64,000 nucleotides of DNA from Martelella mediterranea DSM 17316 (GTDB lineage Bacteria > Pseudomonadota > Alphaproteobacteria > Rhizobiales > Rhizobiaceae): contig NZ_CP020330.1 in the NCBI RefSeq assembly GCF_002043005.1, forward strand, positions 828,501 through 892,500, in the 5' to 3' direction. The notes under the pieces are model-generated. The model was not told the origin of the DNA. It searched no databases and worked only from the letters and a program-made list of their open reading frames with translations. This document shows positions 8,884 to 16,492 of the stretch, piece after piece. Numbering within the stretch: the first letter of the stretch is position 1; each line of letters begins with the position of its first letter. The translations under genes and the position numbers were made by a program.

Positions 8884-10128
8884 ATGAAGAAGAATGTCCT
8901 GATTATCGGCGCCGGCGGCGTCGCCCAGGTGGTGGCTCATAAATGCGCCCAGAACAATGATGTGCTCGGCGACATTCATATCGCCTCGCGCACCAAGGCG
9001 AAATGCGATGCGATCATCGAAAGCATCATGGAAAAGAAGGCGCTGAAGCAGGAAGGCGTCCTTCAGGCGCACCAGCTCGACGCGCTGGATATTCCCGCGA
9101 CCGTCAGCCTGATCAAGGAGACCGGCGTCGAGATCGTTATCAATGTCGGCACGGCGTTTCTCAACATGTCGGTTCTGGAAGCCTGCCTCGAGACGGGCGC
9201 CGCCTATATCGACACCGCCATCCACGAGGAGCCGGACAAGATCTGCGAAACCCCGCCGTGGTATGCGAACTACGAGTGGAAGCGGAAGGATCGCTGCGCC
9301 GAGAAGGGCGTGACCGCGATCCTCGGCGCCGGCTTCGATCCGGGCGTCGTCAACGCCTATGCGCGGCTTGCCAAGGACGATTATGTCGACGACATCACCG
9401 ATATCGATATCGTCGACATCAATGCCGGCAGCCACGGCAAGTATTTCGCCACGAACTTCGACCCGGAAATCAATTTCCGCGAGTTCACCGGCGTGGTCTA
9501 TGCCTGGCAGAACAATGAGTGGACCACGAACAAGATGTTCGAGATTGGCCATGAGTTCGATCTGCCCGTCGTGGGCAAGCAGAAGGCCTATATGTCCGGC
9601 CATGACGAAATCCATTCGCTGGCCAAGAACATGGGCTCGCCCAATGTGCGCTTCTGGATGGGCTTCGGCGATCACTACATCAACGTCTTCACCGTGCTGA
9701 AGAGCCTCGGCCTGCTCTCCGAACAGCCGGTGAAATTGGCCGACGGCCAGGAAGTGGTGCCGCTCAAGGTGGTCAAGGCCGTGCTGCCCGATCCCTCCTC
9801 TCTTGCGCCCGGCTATACCGGCAACACCTGCATCGGCGATTTCGTCAAGGGCACCAAGGACGGCAAGCCGGCCGAAGTGTTCATCTACAACGTCTCCGAT
9901 CACAAGGAAGCCTATAACGAGGTCGGCTCGCAGGGCATTTCCTACACCGCCGGCGTGCCCCCAGTTGCCGCCGCCATGCTGGTGGCGTCGGGCGAATGGG
10001 ACGTGAAGACCATGGCCAATGTCGAGGAACTGCCGCCCAAGCCGTTCCTGCACATCCTGAACCAGATCGGCCTGCCGACCCGGGTGAAGGACAAGGATGG
10101 CGACCGGGCGCTCGATTTTTCGAAGTAA
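8884..10128 (+). CDS. Carboxy(nor)spermidine dehydrogenase, saccharopine dehydrogenase family
   Basis: A 414-residue protein. The N-terminal Rossmann motif IIGAGGVAQVVAHKCAQ (about residues 6-22) and the overall saccharopine dehydrogenase-like layout (GAAYIDTAIHEEP, then ILGAGFDPGVVNAYARLA) match the carboxynorspermidine dehydrogenase group. The enzyme condenses putrescine (or diaminopropane) with aspartate semialdehyde using NADPH to form carboxyspermidine (or carboxynorspermidine), the substrate of the upstream nspC product. GGAGA lies upstream of the ATG. It ends at a strong hairpin at 10137-10168. Which diamine is used cannot be read from the sequence. Confidence 0.88.
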   Translation: MKKNVLIIGAGGVAQVVAHKCAQNNDVLGDIHIASRTKAKCDAIIESIMEKKALKQEGVLQAHQLDALDIPATVSLIKETGVEIVINVGTAFLNMSVLEACLETGAAYIDTAIHEEPDKICETPPWYANYEWKRKDRCAEKGVTAILGAGFDPGVVNAYARLAKDDYVDDITDIDIVDINAGSHGKYFATNFDPEINFREFTGVVYAWQNNEWTTNKMFEIGHEFDLPVVGKQKAYMSGHDEIHSLAKNMGSPNVRFWMGFGDHYINVFTVLKSLGLLSEQPVKLADGQEVVPLKVVKAVLPDPSSLAPGYTGNTCIGDFVKGTKDGKPAEVFIYNVSDHKEAYNEVGSQGISYTAGVPPVAAAMLVASGEWDVKTMANVEELPPKPFLHILNQIGLPTRVKDKDGDRALDFSK

Positions 10129-10136
10129 ACTGAGAC

Positions 10137-10168
10137 CCGGCGCGGCCTGTCGAAACAGGCCGCGCCGG
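10137..10168. terminator. Strong 14-bp hairpin between convergent genes
   Basis: A perfect 14-bp stem (CCGGCGCGGCCTGT, 10137-10150) closes on a CGAA tetraloop, with the second arm at 10155-10168. No T-run follows, so it is a candidate bidirectional stop or RNA 3' end rather than a textbook intrinsic terminator. It lies between the stop of the polyamine dehydrogenase (10128) and the stop of the convergent minus-strand gene (10171). Confidence 0.65.
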
Positions 10169-10170
10169 CT

Positions 10171-10635
10171 TCAGCGCGCAAGGCCGAACTGAATCTCGAT
10201 CCGGTGATAACCGGCCTTGGCGCCGTTCCATGCATGATAGATTTCCCGGCTCTCTCCAGAGAAGACATGGCGCGATACGCTGATTTCCTCAACCAACGGC
10301 GCATAGCCCTTGGTGAACAGGCCCCGCAGCGTACCCTGATAGGTGCGGGTCGCGACCATGATCGGCTCGAATGCCTTGAGCGCGAAGTCGTCCTGATGGC
10401 GGTATCCATCGGGTACCGTCACCGGGCAGCAGATCGTCCAGTCGAACAGTGTCTTGCCGTCATGGGGCAGGTTCTGCGCCATGAATATCCATGGACCGGC
10501 GATCGCGAGGCCACAGGCCGCCGCCTCGTTTTCAATCTTCGGCGACAGCTCCGCCGCCGCCGCCTTGACGTCAGGGATGGCAAGGCGGCGCGATGCCGTC
10601 AGTCCCTTGAATACTTCCGTCTCGATAATTTTCAT
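10171..10635 (-). CDS. GyrI-like / effector-binding-domain protein
   Basis: A 154-residue stand-alone protein that looks like the small-molecule binding domain of GyrI/SOUL-type proteins: two beta-rich repeats, with CCPVTVPDGYRH in the middle and the later block TRTYQGTLRGLFTKGYAPLVEEI, where GyrI-like domains line the ligand pocket. No DNA-binding domain is present. The ATG at 10635 is chosen because an AGAGGG ribosome site lies upstream and the protein then starts directly with the domain (MKIIETEVFKGL). Function unknown; relatives bind drugs or hydrophobic ligands. It is convergent to the polyamine genes. Confidence 0.6.
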   Translation of the reverse strand: MKIIETEVFKGLTASRRLAIPDVKAAAAELSPKIENEAAACGLAIAGPWIFMAQNLPHDGKTLFDWTICCPVTVPDGYRHQDDFALKAFEPIMVATRTYQGTLRGLFTKGYAPLVEEISVSRHVFSGESREIYHAWNGAKAGYHRIEIQFGLAR

Positions 10636-10840
10636 CTGGACCACCCTCTTTCGACAGGCGTGATAAACCCGCATTCGTTTGGAACCAACGAAATCTGTAG
10701 AAGATTTTTTCTTTCTGTGCCTTCAATCAGCCACCAGGCAGACGAATTTTTCTCCGGCCGGGCTCCCGCCCTTCAAGGGAGGTTTTCCGGCGCAGCATCC
10801 ATGCTAATGGTAGCGGCAGAATGGTAGGGAAAGCACGCTC

Positions 10841-12040
10841 ATGTCGCTTCGAGATAAACGCATCCTTCTGATCATCACCGGCGGCATCGCGGCTTACAAA
10901 AGCCTCGACCTGATCCGGCGGCTGAAGGAGCGTGGCGCGGCGGTGACGCCGATAATGACCGCGGCGGCGCAGGAATTCATCACGCCGCTTGCCGTCGGCG
11001 CGCTGACGGGCGGGCATGTGTTCACCGATCTGTTTTCGCGCGAGGACGAGCAGGATGTCGGCCATATCCGGCTCGCTCGCGAGCATGACCTGATCCTGGT
11101 CGCGCCCGCCACCGCCAGCCTGATGGCGAAGATGGCGGCAGGGATCGCCGATGATCTCGCCGGCGCGGTGCTTCTGGCGCGCGATTGCCCGGTGATGATC
11201 GCGCCCGCGATGAATCCGAAAATGTGGACTGCCGCGCCGACTTCGCGCAACCTCGCGACCCTCGTCGGCGACGGCGTCATGACCATCGGCCCGATGGCGG
11301 GCGAAATGGCCGAGCGCGGCGAGGCCGGCACTGGCCGGATGGCCGAGCCGCTCGAAATCGTCGCTGCCGTCGAAGCCTTTTTTGATGAAGCGCCGAAGCC
11401 GCTTGCCGGCCGCCGCGCGATCGTCACCTCCGGTCCGACGGTCGAAGCGATCGATCCCGTGCGCTATATCGCCAACCGCTCCTCAGGCCGGCAGGGCCAC
11501 GCGATTGCAGCAGCCCTTGCCCGGCTCGGCGCGGAGGTGACGCTGGTCGCAGGTCCGGTCAATATCGCCGATCCCGCAGGCGTCACCGCCGTGCATGTCG
11601 AAAGCGCGCGCGAGATGCTTGCCGCCGTGGAGGCCGCCCTGCCCGCCGATATCGCGGTCATGGTCGCGGCGGTATCGGACTGGCGGGCGGAAGATGCGGC
11701 CCCGCAGAAGATGAAGAAGAAGCCCGGCGAGGCGCCGCCGCCGCTGAAACTGGTCGAAAATCCCGACATCCTGAAGACGGTCGGCCATCATAGCGATCGC
11801 CCGGCGCTGGTCGTCGGCTTTGCCGCCGAAACCAACGATGTCGCCGCCTATGCCCGCGACAAGCTCGCCCGCAAGGGCGCCGATCTGATCGTCGCCAATG
11901 ACGTGTCGGAAGAGGGCGTCATGGGCGGTCAGCGCAACCGGGTCACGCTGGTGACGAAGGATGGCGCGGAGGATTGGCCGGATATGGACAAGACCGACGT
12001 CGCCGAGCGGCTCGCCGCATGGATCGCAGGCCGGTTTTAG
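10841..12040 (+). CDS. coaBC: Bifunctional phosphopantothenoylcysteine decarboxylase / phosphopantothenate-cysteine ligase
   Basis: A 399-residue Dfp protein. The N-terminal CoaC flavoprotein half has GGIAAYKSLDLIRRL, the catalytic His in HIRLAREHD and PAMNPKMW. The C-terminal CoaB half starts near residue 189 with RRAIVTSGPTVEAIDPVR and IANRSSGRQG, and ends with the ANDVSEEGVMGG region. It makes 4'-phosphopantetheine from phosphopantothenate and cysteine. Oddity: the segment before GRMAEP reads MAERGEAGT, so residue 159 is Arg where E. coli Dfp has its conserved Cys158 (ACGDIGPGRM). See findings. AGGGAAAG precedes the ATG. Confidence 0.93.
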   Translation: MSLRDKRILLIITGGIAAYKSLDLIRRLKERGAAVTPIMTAAAQEFITPLAVGALTGGHVFTDLFSREDEQDVGHIRLAREHDLILVAPATASLMAKMAAGIADDLAGAVLLARDCPVMIAPAMNPKMWTAAPTSRNLATLVGDGVMTIGPMAGEMAERGEAGTGRMAEPLEIVAAVEAFFDEAPKPLAGRRAIVTSGPTVEAIDPVRYIANRSSGRQGHAIAAALARLGAEVTLVAGPVNIADPAGVTAVHVESAREMLAAVEAALPADIAVMVAAVSDWRAEDAAPQKMKKKPGEAPPPLKLVENPDILKTVGHHSDRPALVVGFAAETNDVAAYARDKLARKGADLIVANDVSEEGVMGGQRNRVTLVTKDGAEDWPDMDKTDVAERLAAWIAGRF

Positions 12041-12067
12041 AACCCTTCCCCATACGCAAAGCTGTCC

Positions 12068-13354
12068 TCACTCCGTCTCCATCCGCCAGCGCGGCCAGGT
12101 GATGGTGATGCGGGCGCCGCCGTCGTTTTCGAAGGTCAGCGTCGCGCCGGCGCGCTCCAGCAGCGTCTTGGCGATGAACAGGCCGAGACCCAGCCCGCCT
12201 GCCCGGTTGGCGCCCTCGCGATCGGTTTGGCGGTCCGAGACGAAGGGATCGCCGATACGCGCGAGAATGTCCGGCGCGAAGCCGCCGCCATCGTCGCTGA
12301 CGGTGATGGTTACGCGCGTGGCATCGTGCCGCGCCCTGATTTTTACCGCGCGGCCGGCATGCTCGACCGCGTTTTCGATGATGTTGCCAAGGCCGTAAAG
12401 CACTGCCGGGTTGCGCTGGCCGACCGGTTCCGGACCGTCGCCCTCGATGCTGATCTCCATTTCCGCGACAAACGGCCGGTGGGGGGCCGCGGCCTCCTCC
12501 AGCAGCGAGGACAGCGGCAGCCGGCGCATATGGCTCTCGTCCTCCTTGGAAAGCGAGGCGAGCCGGGAAAGGATGTCGCGGCAGCGCTGGCTCTGGCTGA
12601 CAAGCAGCTGCACATCCTCGCCATGGTTCGGATCATCGCCGAGCGCGCGCGCCATCTCCTTGGCCACGACCGAGATCGTGGCGAGCGGCGTTCCGAGTTC
12701 ATGGGCGGCGGCGGCGGCCAGACCGTCGAGCTGGGACAGGTGCTGCTCGCGCTGCAGCACCAGTTCGGTCGCCGCCAGCGCATCCGAGATCTGCTCGGCC
12801 TCCAGCGAGATCCGGTGGGCGTAGAAGGCGGCGAAGCTCAGCATCGAGACGATCCCGATCCAGATGCCGAATTTCAGCACCGGCTCGATCTGGAGCGAAA
12901 GCCCCTCATACCAGGGCAGCGGAAACGGCTCGATCGCCAGCACGGAAACGCCCGCGACCGCCAGCACCAGAAGCGCCATGGCATGGCGCAGCGGCAGCGC
13001 GGTGAAGGAAATGATCACCGGCACCGAAATCAGCGGGACGAACGGATTGGCAAGCCCGCCGGTCAGATAAAGCAGGGCGGTAAGCTGGGCGAGGTCGAAG
13101 CCGAGCAGGGCGAAGGCGAAGCGCGGCTCCACCCGCTGCGTCGCCGGAAACCTGAGCGTCAGGATCAGATTGCCGAGCGCGAGCGCGGCGATCAGCGCGA
13201 AGACGGGGATGATCGGCATCGAGAAGTCGATCCCGAAGGCCACGAAAGTCGCGGTCGTGGTCTGGCCCGCAACCGCCAGCCAGCGCAGCCGCACCAGCGT
13301 CTGCAGGCGCAGGCTGCGGCGGCGTTCCTTCTCCAGCAATTCCGGCGCCCTCAT
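12068..13354 (-). CDS. actS: ActS/RegB/PrrB-type redox-sensing histidine kinase
   Basis: A 428-residue membrane kinase. About six hydrophobic segments fill the N-terminal half, including the quinone-sensing signature GGLANPFV. The H-box is AAAAHELGTPLATI and the redox-box cysteine is in SQRCRDIL. ATP-binding N, G1 and G2 boxes follow (NIIENAVEHA, DDGGGF, GLGLGLFIAK). RegB/ActS proteins phosphorylate RegA/ActR and control redox, carbon-fixation and acid-tolerance genes. The start at 13354 is set by AGGAGA 7 bp upstream; the frame is open further upstream but would run into hrpB. It starts 14 bp after the hrpB stop. The partner actR is not in the window. Confidence 0.88.
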   Translation of the reverse strand: MRAPELLEKERRRSLRLQTLVRLRWLAVAGQTTTATFVAFGIDFSMPIIPVFALIAALALGNLILTLRFPATQRVEPRFAFALLGFDLAQLTALLYLTGGLANPFVPLISVPVIISFTALPLRHAMALLVLAVAGVSVLAIEPFPLPWYEGLSLQIEPVLKFGIWIGIVSMLSFAAFYAHRISLEAEQISDALAATELVLQREQHLSQLDGLAAAAAHELGTPLATISVVAKEMARALGDDPNHGEDVQLLVSQSQRCRDILSRLASLSKEDESHMRRLPLSSLLEEAAAPHRPFVAEMEISIEGDGPEPVGQRNPAVLYGLGNIIENAVEHAGRAVKIRARHDATRVTITVSDDGGGFAPDILARIGDPFVSDRQTDREGANRAGGLGLGLFIAKTLLERAGATLTFENDGGARITITWPRWRMETE

Positions 13355-13367
13355 GGCCTGTCTCCTG

Positions 13368-15812
13368 TCACGTTCCGCGCGGCTTTGCCCTGCGCGTTGC
13401 TTCGGCCTCGGCCGGGTTTTCCGGCCAGAGATGTTTCGGATAGCGCCCACGCATGTCTGCGCGCACATCCTTCCAAGACCCGGCCCAGAAACCGGGAAGG
13501 TCGCGCGTCGTCTGGATCGGTCTGCCGGCGGGCGAGGTCAGTTCCAAAAGCAGCGGCACGCCGCCGGCAATCGTCGGATGAACCTTCAGCCCGTAAAGCA
13601 TCTGCACCCGGATCGAAAGCACCGGCTCGTCGCCATCATAGCGGATCGGCAGCCGGTCGCCGGTGGGCGCGGTGAAATGGGTGGGCGCCAGCCGGTCGAG
13701 ATCGGCGGCAAGCGGATAGGGCAGCAACGATTTGAGACCGTCCGTCAGGCTTTTGGACGTAACCGCCGCAAGCGATGTCTGGCCGGTCTGGAACGGCGTG
13801 AACCAGGCATCGAGGCTGTCGAGCAACCCGTCATCGCTGACGTCTGGCCAGGGCGGGCCAAGCTTGCGGTGCAGAAAGCCGATGCGCTCTCTCAGATGCG
13901 CCGCCTCCTTCGGAAAAGCGATCAGCGCCAGCCCGTGCTCGCGCAACCCCTCGGCAAGGGCCCCGGCCGCCTGCTCGCCCGCGGGCCTCTTCACCGCGCG
14001 TTCGGAAAGCACCAGCGCCCCGAGCCGGCGGACGTGGCGCGCGCGCACCGACAGGCTGTCACGGTCGAACACGCATTCCTCCAGCGTCTCGATCCCCGGC
14101 TGCGCCTCGATGACCGCGCGCGCGAGCGGGCAGGCGGCCAGAATGCGTCCGCGCGCGGCCGATCCGGTCAGATCGGCGATCACCAGAAAATCCTGGCCGG
14201 CAAGCGGATCGTCCTCGGCAAGCTCCGCCCCGCGCCCGTTCGCCATCAGATAGCGCCCGCGACCCCCACGCGCCATCGCGATGCGGTCGGGAAAGGCATG
14301 GATCAGCGCTTCGCCGGGGTCGAACGGGCCGTCCGCACGCCCGTCGCCCGCCGCCTTCGCAATCCGGTCCGCAAGGCCGCGCGCGGCCTCGGCGCGTGGT
14401 GATCGGTCGGCGGCAAACCGTCGCAGCCGCTCCGACAGATCGATGCCGGTGCCGCCAAGCCCCTGCTCGCTCATCAGCATGGCAAGCCGCGCGGCGTCTC
14501 GGGCATGGCCCTCGCGGCCGGCCTTGATCACCATGGCGGCAAGGCGCGGCGGCAGCGATAGCGCGCGGATGCGTTCGCCGGTTTCGGTCAGCCGGTCATC
14601 CTCTCCCAGCGCTCCGAGCGACTTAAGCAACTTCCTCGCCTCGGCAAGGGCCGGCGCGGGCGGCTGGTCGGGAAAGGCAAGCTGCGCGGGGTCGGTGACG
14701 CCCCAATGGGCGAGGTCGAGCACGAGGCCGGAGAGATCGGATTTCATGATTTCCGGGGGGCTGAAGGGGGCAAGCGCGGCCGTCTGGCCCTCATGCCAGA
14801 GCCGCAACGCAATCCCCGGCGCGGTGCGCCCCGCGCGGCCGGCGCGCTGGTCGGCGGCCGCGCGCGAGACCTTCACGGTTTCCAGCCTTGTGATGCCGGT
14901 TGCCGGCTCATAGGCGGGCTGGCGCTGCAATCCGCTGTCGATGATGATGGTGACGCCGTCAATGGTGATCGAGGTTTCGGCGATCGAGGTGGCGAGCACC
15001 ACCTTGCGGCGACCGGCCGGCGCGGGCTTTATCGCGGCATCCTGTTCGGCGCGGGTGAGATTGCCGTAAAGCGGCGCGATGTCGGTGTCGTCGCCCACCC
15101 TTCCCTCCAGCCGCTCGGCGGTGCGGCGGATTTCGGCCTGGCCCGGCAGGAAGGCGAGGATCGAGCCCTCTTCCGTCGCCAACATGGCGCGCACAGCGTC
15201 GGCGACGCTGTCCTCGATGCGCGCTTGCGGCGGCCGGGCCTGATAGCGGATTTCGACCGGATAGGCCCTGCCCTTGCTTTCGATCACCGGCGCATCGCCG
15301 AGAAGGGCGGCGATCCGGGCGACATCCAGCGTCGCGGACATCACCAGCACTTGCAGATCCTCGCGCAGACCGGCGCGGATATCGAGGGCCAGCGCCAGCC
15401 CGAAATCGGCATCGAGCGAGCGTTCGTGGAATTCGTCGAAGATCACCGTCGAAATGCCGGAAAGCTCGGGGTCTTCTAGCGCCATGCGGGCGAACACGCC
15501 CTCTGTCACCACCTCGATGCGGGTTTTGGCCGAGACTTTGGTGTCGAGCCGCATGCGATAGCCGACGGTGCCGCCGGGCTCCTCGCCGAGAAGGGATGCC
15601 ATGCGAAAGGCGCTGGCGCGGGCGGCAAGCCTTCGCGGCTCCAGCAGAATGATCCTGCCCGGCGGGCCGCGCTCCAGCAGGTGCAGCGGCACCAGCGTGG
15701 TCTTGCCGGCGCCGGGCGGCGCGGACAGAACCGCGCGGCCGTGGCTCTTCAACGCCGCCGTCAGCGGTTCCAGCACGGCGGTGACGGGCAGCGCCTTGGT
15801 TTCATCCTTCAT
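13368..15812 (-). CDS. hrpB: ATP-dependent helicase HrpB
   Basis: An approximately 814-residue DEAH-type helicase. Motif I is APPGAGKTTLVPL near the N-terminus, motif II is DEFHER, motif III is MSATLD, and motif VI is QRAGRAGRTAPG. The helicase-associated domain and the HrpB C-terminal domain follow (the latter near SLLPYPLAADLDRLAPTHF). HrpB is distinguished from HrpA by its shorter length and this C-terminal part. Its RNA or DNA target is not well established. I prefer the ATG at 15812; starts at 15830 or 15854 in the same frame are possible. It leads a two-gene unit with actS. Confidence 0.9.
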   Translation of the reverse strand: MKDETKALPVTAVLEPLTAALKSHGRAVLSAPPGAGKTTLVPLHLLERGPPGRIILLEPRRLAARASAFRMASLLGEEPGGTVGYRMRLDTKVSAKTRIEVVTEGVFARMALEDPELSGISTVIFDEFHERSLDADFGLALALDIRAGLREDLQVLVMSATLDVARIAALLGDAPVIESKGRAYPVEIRYQARPPQARIEDSVADAVRAMLATEEGSILAFLPGQAEIRRTAERLEGRVGDDTDIAPLYGNLTRAEQDAAIKPAPAGRRKVVLATSIAETSITIDGVTIIIDSGLQRQPAYEPATGITRLETVKVSRAAADQRAGRAGRTAPGIALRLWHEGQTAALAPFSPPEIMKSDLSGLVLDLAHWGVTDPAQLAFPDQPPAPALAEARKLLKSLGALGEDDRLTETGERIRALSLPPRLAAMVIKAGREGHARDAARLAMLMSEQGLGGTGIDLSERLRRFAADRSPRAEAARGLADRIAKAAGDGRADGPFDPGEALIHAFPDRIAMARGGRGRYLMANGRGAELAEDDPLAGQDFLVIADLTGSAARGRILAACPLARAVIEAQPGIETLEECVFDRDSLSVRARHVRRLGALVLSERAVKRPAGEQAAGALAEGLREHGLALIAFPKEAAHLRERIGFLHRKLGPPWPDVSDDGLLDSLDAWFTPFQTGQTSLAAVTSKSLTDGLKSLLPYPLAADLDRLAPTHFTAPTGDRLPIRYDGDEPVLSIRVQMLYGLKVHPTIAGGVPLLLELTSPAGRPIQTTRDLPGFWAGSWKDVRADMRGRYPKHLWPENPAEAEATRRAKPRGT

Positions 15813-16237
15813 GTTCGCGCGGTCCTGCATTGCATCCGCATCCTGATAGAGCAAAAGCGGCTTTCGGGCAAAGCGCGGTTTGGTCGCGTTCTATTGATCC
15901 ACTCGGTGTGGACCGACCAGCCTCATTTTTCAGTGAGCCGGCGAATTTCAGGTGGGTTGCGTGCGCTTCCGGCGGTCAGCTGTACGCCGCTTCCTCAAAG
16001 GCCTGCCGAATTGCGCGCAGGCCGGCGGCCACGCATTCTCCGAGTATAACAACGTTGTTATCTATCGGTGTTTCGATCATGAGTTGCATAATCTACTAAA
16101 ATATAAATTCCTTCAATAGTTAAAAAATAGACAATCATTAGCGTTGTCTATATAAGAAGTATTATGTATATTATTTAAAACTAATAATTATTGTGCTCTG
16201 GGCGCGCCCCAACGAAAATAATAAATGAGGTGAGGGA
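15813..16237. other. AT-rich intergenic patch between hrpB and two tiny genes
   Basis: GC content drops sharply at about 16060-16200 against a GC-rich background. The segment contains an exact 16-bp palindrome (ATAACAACGTTGTTAT, 16046-16061) and a 10-bp palindrome GGGCGCGCCC at 16200-16209. It separates two divergently oriented very small open frames (15976-16089 minus, 16238-16432 plus). The AT-rich part is the likely promoter region for both. No RNA gene was recognised. Confidence 0.5.
15976..16089 (-). CDS. Possible 37-residue microprotein
   Basis: A short frame, MQLMIETPIDNNVV..., with a protein-like composition: a short beta-like start, then an amphipathic helix (AAGLRAIRQAFEEAAY). It may start at 16089 or at the ATG at 16080. 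There is no clear ribosome site. The 16-bp palindrome at 16046-16061 falls inside its codons 10-15. No family recognised; it is listed because it faces the better supported small gene at 16238 across an AT-rich divergent promoter-like region. Confidence 0.25.
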   Translation of the reverse strand: MQLMIETPIDNNVVILGECVAAGLRAIRQAFEEAAYS

Positions 16238-16432
16238 ATGCATGATATTAGTGCGGATAGTCAGGAGCGCATTGGCCGCTTGCTGATTTCGGAATCAAAA
16301 AAGATACGGATGGTGCGATCCATAGAAGCCACTTTGGATCTTGCCATGAAGCTGGGCTACAGCGCGGCGGCGGTCCGCCTCTATGGTGCGCTTGAGCTGA
16401 TCCATAATGAAGACGACCTCGGTGAAGGTTGA
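16238..16432 (+). CDS. Small hypothetical protein, 64 residues
   Basis: A 64-residue protein of mostly charged, helix-favouring sequence (SQERIGRLLISESKK, then IEATLDLAMKLGYSAAAVRLYGAL). No transmembrane segment, cysteines or known motif. The ribosome site is very strong (GAGGTGAGGG just before the ATG), the upstream region is AT-rich, and an intrinsic terminator follows at 16448-16483, so this looks like a genuine single-gene transcription unit. Family not recognised. Two short helices could form a dimeric bundle, as in small regulatory proteins, but that is a guess. Confidence 0.55.
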   Translation: MHDISADSQERIGRLLISESKKIRMVRSIEATLDLAMKLGYSAAAVRLYGALELIHNEDDLGEG

Positions 16433-16447
16433 AAACGCCAGACATGG

Positions 16448-16483
16448 CGCGCCGCTACGGGAAACCTTTGCGGCGCGTTTTTT
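16448..16483 (+). terminator. Rho-independent terminator after the 64-residue protein gene
   Basis: An 8-bp stem (CGCGCCGC 16448-16455 pairing with GCGGCGCG 16470-16477), a 14-base loop, then TTTTTT at 16478-16483. It lies 16 bp after the stop of the small gene and just before the stop of the convergent EAL gene. Confidence 0.75.
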
Positions 16484-16492
16484 CGATAAACC

